A stretch of DNA of 19,964 nt, from positions 1-19,964 of the forward strand of contig JBJKQK010000170.1 of assembly GCA_046705285.1 (NCBI GenBank), in the 5' to 3' direction. The translations under genes were made by a program, and so were the position numbers. The notes under the pieces are model-generated. The model was not told the origin of the DNA. It ran no database searches and was given only the letters and a program-made list of their open reading frames with translations. Origin of the DNA: SCRD01 sp046705285. Its GTDB lineage: Bacteria > Acidobacteriota > Terriglobia > UBA7540. This document shows, piece after piece, positions 14,513-19,964 of this stretch (position 1 is its first letter; every line of letters starts with the position of its first letter).

Positions 14513-16135
14513 ATGGCTGAAGCCCCTCCAAAACCGGAAGAACTCGTCCATATCAGTTATGCACCACCCCGTGGCAACTGGCGGGACACCGGTGTTGAGT
14601 TTCGCAAAGGGACCTATTGCTACAGTGCCGGAGCGAAGAGTGTTCGTTACCTCGACCTGCCGAACCCAAGAGACTGGCAACCATACGAGGAGGACTGGAA
14701 ACTTCCGCCGAATTGGAAAGAAATCATTCTCAAGGGCATGAAGGACCGGCTTAAAAAATTCCGTTCCTTCCGCCTCTTTATGGACATCTGTGTACGCTGC
14801 GGCGCCTGCGCGGATAAATGCCACTTCTTCCTCGGCTCGGCCGATCCCAAGAACATGCCGGTGCTGCGTGCTGAACTGATGCGCTCCGTTTACCGGCGAT
14901 ACTTCACCCTTGGTGGCCGGATCTTTCGCGGTCTGGCCGGAGCCAGAGATCTGACCGAAGACGTGCTCAAGGAGTGGTTCTATTACTTCTACCAGTGCAC
15001 CGAATGCCGGCGCTGTTCGGTCTTCTGTCCTTTCGGCATTGATACGGCGGAAATCACCATGATGGTACGTGAGCTTTTGAACCTGGTTGGCGTAAATACC
15101 AACTGGGTTCTGGAACCGGCCGCAAACTGCTTCAGGACGGGAAACCATCTCGGTATCCAGCCTCACGGCTTCAAGGACAGCATTGATTTTGCCGTGGACG
15201 AATTGGAAGAAATCACTGGAATCCGGGTAGAAGCGCCCATCAACAAGAAAGGCGCCGAGATTCTCTTCATCGTCCCTTCCGCGGATTATTTCGGGACCCC
15301 GCACTATTACACCCTGCTGGGCTATCTCATGCTCTTCCACGAAATCGGGCTGGACTACACCTTCAGCGCGTATGCCTCGGAGGGCGGCAATTTTGGGCTC
15401 TTCAGTTCGCACGAAATGATGAAGCGATTGAACGCCAAGATGTACGCCGAGGCCAAGCGGCTTGGTGTGAAGTGGATTCTGGGTGGTGAGTGCGGGCACA
15501 TGTGGCGGGTGGTCCACCAGTACATGGACACCCTGAACGGCCCGGCCGATTTTCTCGAAGAGCCGGTTTCCCCGATCACCGGAACGCGCTTTGAGAACGC
15601 TCGCTCCACGAGGATGGTTCACATTTGTGAGTTCACCTCCGATCTGATCTACAACAACAAGCTGAAGCTCGATCCCAGCCGCAACGACCACTGGAAGGTC
15701 ACTTTCCACGACTCCTGCAACCCTGCCCGGGCGATGGGGCTGCTCGAGGAGCCGCGCTACATCCTGCGAAACGTTGTCAACAACTTCTTCGAGATGCCCG
15801 AGAACACCATTCGCGAACAGACTTTCTGCTGCGGCAGCGGAGCGGGTCTGGGGACGGATGAAAACATCGAGATGCGGCTGCGCGGCGGGCTGCCGCGGGC
15901 GAATGCCGCCAAGTACGTCCGGGACAAGTACGGCGTGAACCTGCTGACCTGCATCTGCGCAATCGATAAAGCAACTATTCCCACAGCGCTCGAATATTGG
16001 GCTCCCGGGATCGAGGTCGGAGGAATTCACGAACTCGTCGGCAACGCACTTGTGATGAAGGGAGAAAAAGAGAGAACCACCGATGTGCGAGGTGAACCGC
16101 TTCAGCAAAAGAAGGAGGTGGCCGTCAATGCGTGA
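14513..16135 (+). CDS. dsrK: DsrK, HdrD-like catalytic Fe-S subunit of DsrMKJOP
   Basis: Cytoplasmic subunit of 540 residues that is thought to reduce the DsrC trisulfide. Two complete 4Fe-4S motifs are visible: Cys93/96/99/103 (CVRCGACADKC) and Cys162/165/168/172 (CTECRRCSVFC). The HdrD-type cysteine-rich region follows: GGECGH (324-329, Cys327), HDSCNP (399-404, Cys402), CCGSGAG (439-445) and CICAIDK (480-486). This is the CxnCCG pattern that in HdrB/HdrD binds a noncubane Fe-S cluster, but the last cysteine of a CxxC is Asp485 here. No membrane segment is present; it would be held to the membrane by DsrM. The ATG lies 3 nt after dsrM, with GAGAGGGAG upstream. The 3' end overlaps dsrJ by 8 nt. 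Confidence 0.96.
   Translation: MAEAPPKPEELVHISYAPPRGNWRDTGVEFRKGTYCYSAGAKSVRYLDLPNPRDWQPYEEDWKLPPNWKEIILKGMKDRLKKFRSFRLFMDICVRCGACADKCHFFLGSADPKNMPVLRAELMRSVYRRYFTLGGRIFRGLAGARDLTEDVLKEWFYYFYQCTECRRCSVFCPFGIDTAEITMMVRELLNLVGVNTNWVLEPAANCFRTGNHLGIQPHGFKDSIDFAVDELEEITGIRVEAPINKKGAEILFIVPSADYFGTPHYYTLLGYLMLFHEIGLDYTFSAYASEGGNFGLFSSHEMMKRLNAKMYAEAKRLGVKWILGGECGHMWRVVHQYMDTLNGPADFLEEPVSPITGTRFENARSTRMVHICEFTSDLIYNNKLKLDPSRNDHWKVTFHDSCNPARAMGLLEEPRYILRNVVNNFFEMPENTIREQTFCCGSGAGLGTDENIEMRLRGGLPRANAAKYVRDKYGVNLLTCICAIDKATIPTALEYWAPGIEVGGIHELVGNALVMKGEKERTTDVRGEPLQQKKEVAVNA
16111..16117 (+). promoter_or_regulatory. Shine-Dalgarno site deciding the start of dsrJ
   Basis: GAAGGAGG ends ten bases before ATG 16128, inside the 3' end of dsrK. 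The frame is also open from ATG 16083, but only the start at 16128 puts the hydrophobic signal-anchor at the very N-terminus. Confidence 0.65.
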
Positions 16136-16523
16136 CAAGGTTTGGATCATTGCCGGACTCTTTCTATTCCTGGGGTTCTTCACGTACCCGGTGTGGCACG
16201 ACCTGATTGCGGACACAACTTCGAAGCCACCCCAGCTTGTTCTGCCTGCAAACCAAAAGCAGTGCGTGGCGCCCGTCAATTATATGCGCACTTCTCACAT
16301 GAAATTGTTGATGGAATGGCGTCGCGAAGTCGTTCGCGACAACCAACATAAGTATGTGGCGTTCGACGGCAAGGTTTACAACATGAAGTTTTCAGGCACC
16401 TGCCTGAAATGCCATAGCCGTCAAGATTTTTGTGACCGGTGCCACAACTATGTGGGTGTGCGGACGCCCTACTGCTGGAACTGTCACCTGAATCCCGCAG
16501 AAGTTAAGAGGAGCGCCCCATGA
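16128..16523 (+). CDS. dsrJ: DsrJ, periplasmic triheme cytochrome c of DsrMKJOP
   Basis: The protein has 131 residues. Residues 5-19 are a hydrophobic signal-anchor (WIIAGLFLFLGFF) that places the rest in the periplasm. Three CxxCH haem c sites are present: CLKCH (92-96), CDRCH (102-106) and CWNCH (116-120). Upstream, QCVAP carries Cys46, which by position and context matches the cysteine that in A. vinosum DsrJ is an axial ligand giving an unusual His/Cys haem. DsrJ passes electrons within the transmembrane DsrMKJOP complex. The start at 16128 overlaps the dsrK stop, and the stop overlaps dsrO as ATGA. A longer in-frame start at 16083 would add 15 charged residues before the anchor and is less likely. 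Confidence 0.94.
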   Translation: MRDKVWIIAGLFLFLGFFTYPVWHDLIADTTSKPPQLVLPANQKQCVAPVNYMRTSHMKLLMEWRREVVRDNQHKYVAFDGKVYNMKFSGTCLKCHSRQDFCDRCHNYVGVRTPYCWNCHLNPAEVKRSAP

Positions 16524-17296
16524 AAATTACGCGAAAGGAATTTTTGAAGATTTCAGGGGCGTGCCTGGTTGCACTTTCGGGAGGAAAGGCTCTGGTCGCA
16601 ATTGACCACTCCGGCGAAGGCCAGGCCGCTGCGGCCCAAACGCCCAAACCAACCAAGCAATTGGGAATGGTCGTTGACACGAGGAAATGCGCCAAGGCCC
16701 AGGGCTGCACCAAGTGCATCGACGCCTGCGTCCAGGCGCACAACATTCCTTCTTTCGAAAACCCGGCCCACCAGATCAAGTGGATCTGGGAAAAGCCCTT
16801 CGGCGACCTTTTTTCTTCCTATGAGACTCAATACATGGAGCCCTCGCTCAAGGACGAATCGACGCCGGTGCTGTGCAACCACTGTGACAAACCTCCCTGC
16901 GTGAGAGTGTGTCCGACCGGAGCGACATGGAAGAGGAAAGAGGATGGCATTGTCATGATGGACTGGCACCGTTGCATCGGCTGCCGGTTTTGCATGGCGG
17001 CTTGTCCCTACGGAGCACGAAGTTTCAACTGGGTTGATCCCCGCCCGCACATCAAGGACCTTAATCCCGATTTCCCAACCCGGACCAAGGGCGTGGTTGA
17101 AAAGTGTACTTTCTGTTCAGAACGCCTGGCCAACGGCCAGTTGCCGGCGTGTGTTGAGGCTTGTCCTGAGAAGGCCCTGGTTTTTGGTGATGTAAACGAC
17201 CCCAAGTCTGAGATCAGGCAATTGCTCGCCAAGAGCTACACCTTAAGGCGAAGGCCCGAACTCGGAACTGGGCCGAACATTTATTACCTCGTTTGA
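16520..17296 (+). CDS. dsrO: DsrO, periplasmic ferredoxin-like subunit of DsrMKJOP
   Basis: The protein has 258 residues and is exported. The N-terminus ITRKEFLKISGACLVALSGG (3-22) resembles a Tat signal but has Arg-Lys where the twin Arg is expected. Four cysteine groups follow, as in the NrfC/HybA-like family: CAKAQGCTKCIDAC near 57-70, CNHCDKPPCVRVCP near 120-133, CIGCRFCMAACP near 153-164, and CTFCSERLANGQLPACVEAC near 197-216. The second and third are typical 4Fe-4S motifs. It would take electrons between the haems of DsrJ and the membrane protein DsrP. It overlaps dsrJ by 4 nt, and dsrP starts 10 nt after its stop. Confidence 0.95.
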   Translation: MKITRKEFLKISGACLVALSGGKALVAIDHSGEGQAAAAQTPKPTKQLGMVVDTRKCAKAQGCTKCIDACVQAHNIPSFENPAHQIKWIWEKPFGDLFSSYETQYMEPSLKDESTPVLCNHCDKPPCVRVCPTGATWKRKEDGIVMMDWHRCIGCRFCMAACPYGARSFNWVDPRPHIKDLNPDFPTRTKGVVEKCTFCSERLANGQLPACVEACPEKALVFGDVNDPKSEIRQLLAKSYTLRRRPELGTGPNIYYLV

Positions 17297-17306
17297 GGCG
17301 CTGCTT

Positions 17307-18617
17307 ATGTTCATGCTCGAAAAAGCGATGGTAGGTAGCCGGCGGTACTGGACCTGGGTCGGCATCCTAATCGCAATTATCGTGTTTGCATCCGGTTTTT
17401 ATCTCTACCAACTCAGCTATGGCCTGGGTCTCACCGGCATGAGCCGAAACGTCTCCTGGGGACTCTACATCGGCCAATTCACTTTTCTAGTCGGAGTTGC
17501 CGCCTCCGCCGTCATGGTGGTGCTCCCTTATTATCTGCACAACCACAAGGAATTCGCGCGCATGACCGTCCTGGGCGAATTCCTGGCGGTGTCTGCCGTG
17601 ACCATGTGCATGATGTTCATCATGATCGATATGGGGCGACCCATGAGGGTCTTTAACGTCATCCTCTATCCGCAGTTTCACTCCGTCATGTTCTGGGACA
17701 TGGTCTCGCTTTCCGGGTACCTCGTTCTGAATGCCACCATCACCTATTTCACCCTGCACGCTGAACAAAAGGACGTCCATTACCCCCACTGGGTCAAATA
17801 CATCATCCTCCTGTCGATTCCGTGGGCCATCAGCATCCACACCGTTACGGGGTTTCTGTACGCCGGCTTGCCCGGCAGGCTGGGCTGGCGGACGGCCATC
17901 ATGGCGCCGCGCTTTCTGGCTTCGGCGTTTGCAGCCGGGCCGGCCCTGCTGATCCTGCTGTGTTTGCTATTGCGCCGGCAGACCGGTTACGACGTAGGCA
18001 AGAAAGCCATCAACAGCCTTGCCGTCATCGTTACCTACGCGATGGTGGTCAATACGTTTTTCATTCTCATGGAATTCTTCACCGCGATGTACAGCCACGT
18101 TCCGGACCTCACGGCGGATTTCCAGGACTTGTATTTCGGAACTGTCCACACCTCGCTTCTGCCCTGGGGCCGGACTTCCCTCGTTCTGATGGCCGGCGCG
18201 CTGGTTTTGCTGCTCGTTCCTCGGCTGCGCCACAACGAAAAAGGCCTGGTGGCGGCTTGCGTGCTTGTTTTCTCATCGCTGTGGATCGACAAAGGCGTCT
18301 GCATGGTGGTGGGTGGCTTCATCCCATCTCCACTAGGGACCATCACGCGATACGTTCCCACGCTTCCGGAAATCACCATCACGCTGGGCGTGTGGGCCGT
18401 CGGAGCGTTAATGGTGACGGTCTTCTACAAAATTGCTCTGTCAGTGGAAATCGCGAAGGAAACTTCTTATGTTCCAGCCTATGAATTCGCAAGGACGGGA
18501 GACGCAATCAGTGTACATGCGCACTCCAGGAGCGCCACTGCTGCTCCAGGTTCCAGCTTGGCCGGGCGATCAAATGAAGAGGTTTCCGGAAAGGGTGGCG
18601 AGGAATGGCATCGGTGA
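17307..18617 (+). CDS. dsrP: DsrP, NrfD-like integral membrane subunit of DsrMKJOP
   Basis: The protein has 436 residues with about ten hydrophobic helices, for example near 16-36, 54-75, 88-107, 127-150, 164-183, 200-222, 235-258, 288-305, 314-335 and 356-377, as in NrfD/PsrC-type quinone-reactive subunits. It has no Fe-S motif. Charged residues in the helices such as those in MIDMGRPMRVF (106-116) are typical of the family. It connects the periplasmic DsrO/DsrJ pair to the quinone pool. After about residue 395 the protein continues for 40 residues of polar low-complexity sequence rich in Ala, Ser, Gly and Glu, making it longer than most DsrP proteins (roughly 390-400). GAGG at 17296-17299 precedes the ATG at 17307; a second ATG at 17313 is possible. 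The stop overlaps the next start as TGATG. Confidence 0.95.
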   Translation: MFMLEKAMVGSRRYWTWVGILIAIIVFASGFYLYQLSYGLGLTGMSRNVSWGLYIGQFTFLVGVAASAVMVVLPYYLHNHKEFARMTVLGEFLAVSAVTMCMMFIMIDMGRPMRVFNVILYPQFHSVMFWDMVSLSGYLVLNATITYFTLHAEQKDVHYPHWVKYIILLSIPWAISIHTVTGFLYAGLPGRLGWRTAIMAPRFLASAFAAGPALLILLCLLLRRQTGYDVGKKAINSLAVIVTYAMVVNTFFILMEFFTAMYSHVPDLTADFQDLYFGTVHTSLLPWGRTSLVLMAGALVLLLVPRLRHNEKGLVAACVLVFSSLWIDKGVCMVVGGFIPSPLGTITRYVPTLPEITITLGVWAVGALMVTVFYKIALSVEIAKETSYVPAYEFARTGDAISVHAHSRSATAAPGSSLAGRSNEEVSGKGGEEWHR

Positions 18618-19964
18618 TGAAGTCTCTCACACGTCCGCTGACACCGGAGGAACGGGAGAAGGCTTTTACCTCCAAGAAAAAAGAGGATGTTATCAAGAGC
18701 CAGCGCCTGCCTGTTCGTTATCACGTTGAGGATTTCGACGTTGAAGACCGGCCACGGCGTTTCCTGGAAGCATTTGCTTCGGTGCTGAAGCATACCAATT
18801 ACCGGCTCGCTCTGGACCATTACATCCGGGTTACCTCCAGATGTGCTCGCTGCGCGGTTGCCTGTCCCATCTACGACGCGACCCACGATCCTCGTGACAT
18901 CCCGTGCTACCGCTCGGAACTGCTGCTCTCCATCTACCGTCGGCACTTTACGGTTTCAGGCATCCTGCGCGCGCGCGTGCTGGGCGACCCAGGGCTTACC
19001 GATGAGAAGATTCAGGAACTGGCGGACTCTTATTACAACTGCACCGCCTGCCGGCGTTGCCACTTTGATTGCCCAATGGGCATCGATCACGCCCTGATCA
19101 CCCACCTGGGCCGTTATATCCTCTCTGAAATCGGCATTGCGCCACGGGCGCTGGTGGTCAGTGTGCGCGAGCAGTTGATCGGCGCCACTGGGAACACTTC
19201 TGCCATTCCTCTGCCGGCACTCATCGACACTCTGGAATTTCTGACTGACGACATCCGGGACGAGAAAAATGTCCATGTCCCGTTCCCCGTCGATCAGGAG
19301 GGTGCTGAGTACATCTTCTTTACGTCGGTTTCGGACTACATGATGGAGGCGGACACACTCAAGGGCATCGCTGCGGTCATGAAGGCGACGGGTGATAGTT
19401 GGACCATCGGCAGCAAGTATTACGACGGCATTAATTACGGTCTTTTTTATAGCGACCAGATTATGGAACACGTCCTCCAGAAGATGCAGGCGGAGGCGCA
19501 GCGCTTAAAGGCCAGGAAGATTCTGATTGGTGAGTGCGGGCACGCGTCCCGGACCGCCAAGTACTTTTATCCCACCTACTGCGGCGGAAAGGATGCCATA
19601 CCCGTAATCAGCATTCTGGAATACACCCATCAGGCCCTGAAAGAAGGCCGGATCAAACTCGACCCGAAGGTTGTCACTGAAAAGGTGACCTATCATGACC
19701 CCTGCAATTTTTCGCGAACGGGCTGGATTATCAGGCAGCCAAGGGAAGTTCTGAAAAGCTTTTGTTCGGACTACACGGAGATGACGCCCAACGGCCGGAG
19801 CAACCTCTGCTGCGGTGGTGGCGGCGGGACGGTTTCTATCGACGAGGTCCGCTCCTACCGCACTACGGTGAGTGGAAGGCTGAAGGCGGAACAAATCCGC
19901 AGGACGGGCGCGAACTACTGTGTTGCTCCCTGCGCCAACTGCAAGAAGCAACTGCGCGAGCTTA
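18617..19964 (+). CDS. Second DsrK/HdrD-like Fe-S protein, cut by the window edge
   Basis: The frame runs from ATG 18617 to the edge without a stop, at least 449 residues, and overlaps the dsrP stop as TGATG, so it belongs to the same unit. It has the DsrK/HdrD layout: a first ferredoxin motif with Cys76, Cys79 and Cys83; a second, complete one at Cys142/145/148/152 (CTACRRCHFDCP); GECGH with Cys307; HDPCN with Cys363; CCGGGGG at 398-404; and a final CANC with Cys439 and Cys442. So the cluster-binding CCG region is complete, including the CxxC that the first DsrK lacks, while the first ferredoxin motif has Thr73 where the first Cys is expected. It is a divergent paralogue of DsrK, not a copy. 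It could serve a different heterodisulfide-like substrate or an alternative membrane partner encoded beyond the window. Confidence 0.9.
   Translation, partial: MKSLTRPLTPEEREKAFTSKKKEDVIKSQRLPVRYHVEDFDVEDRPRRFLEAFASVLKHTNYRLALDHYIRVTSRCARCAVACPIYDATHDPRDIPCYRSELLLSIYRRHFTVSGILRARVLGDPGLTDEKIQELADSYYNCTACRRCHFDCPMGIDHALITHLGRYILSEIGIAPRALVVSVREQLIGATGNTSAIPLPALIDTLEFLTDDIRDEKNVHVPFPVDQEGAEYIFFTSVSDYMMEADTLKGIAAVMKATGDSWTIGSKYYDGINYGLFYSDQIMEHVLQKMQAEAQRLKARKILIGECGHASRTAKYFYPTYCGGKDAIPVISILEYTHQALKEGRIKLDPKVVTEKVTYHDPCNFSRTGWIIRQPREVLKSFCSDYTEMTPNGRSNLCCGGGGGTVSIDEVRSYRTTVSGRLKAEQIRRTGANYCVAPCANCKKQLREL

Noticed and set aside
14273..16279. A 668-codon open frame on the - strand opposite dsrM, dsrK and dsrJ
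   Set aside because: It lies antisense to clearly recognised genes, has no recognisable domain, and is explained by the codon bias of a GC-rich genome.
1..19964. Mobile elements, CRISPR arrays, tRNA or rRNA genes, direct repeats
   Set aside because: Nothing of the kind was seen; the window is almost entirely filled by the genes listed.

Overview
This window is a densely packed block of dissimilatory sulfur-metabolism genes, all read from the + strand. It covers almost the whole route from adenosine-5'-phosphosulfate (APS) to sulfide, plus the membrane complexes that supply the electrons. The gene set (AprA, QmoABC, DsrAB, DsrD, DsrC, DsrMKJOP) is that of a bacterium that respires sulfate or sulfite. 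A DsrL-type NAD(P)H oxidoreductase together with DsrD, a moderately high GC content and strong Shine-Dalgarno sites recall the dsr clusters of uncultured Acidobacteriota and a few other non-classical phyla. No taxonomic marker is present, so the phylum is an inference.

Layout. (1) Positions 1-1921: a probable last few codons of aprB, then aprA with a GTG start. (2) 1922-3108: a short gap with two mutually exclusive hairpins and a possible leader ORF, then a small zinc-ribbon protein and a YkgJ-type Cys-cluster protein, neither of known function. (3) 3114-7822: qmoA, qmoB, qmoC. (4) 7823-10494: a 90-nt gap, then dsrA, dsrB, dsrD. (5) 10495-12684: a ferritin-like helical protein and dsrL. (6) 12697-13506: dsrC and an RsbRD-N-like protein (possibly the gene called dsrT). 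(7) 13493-18617: dsrM, dsrK, dsrJ, dsrO, dsrP. (8) 18617 to the edge: a second, divergent DsrK/HdrD-like gene, cut by the window end.

How the parts fit. QmoABC links menaquinol oxidation to APS reduction by AprBA, which gives sulfite. DsrAB, stimulated by DsrD, reduces sulfite and loads the sulfur onto the two C-terminal cysteines of DsrC as a trisulfide. DsrMKJOP reduces this with quinol-pool and periplasmic electrons. DsrL could exchange electrons between NAD(P)H and DsrAB. No gap exceeds 90 nt, many genes overlap by 1-14 nt, and I see no convincing intrinsic terminator, so one or a few long transcripts are likely.

Odd points: the start of dsrM looks frameshifted at a GGGTTTT slippery heptamer; the second DsrK lacks one cysteine of its first ferredoxin cluster; DsrO has an Arg-Lys instead of a twin-Arg export motif; and the gap after aprA combines a leader-like ORF with switchable hairpins around a Shine-Dalgarno site.
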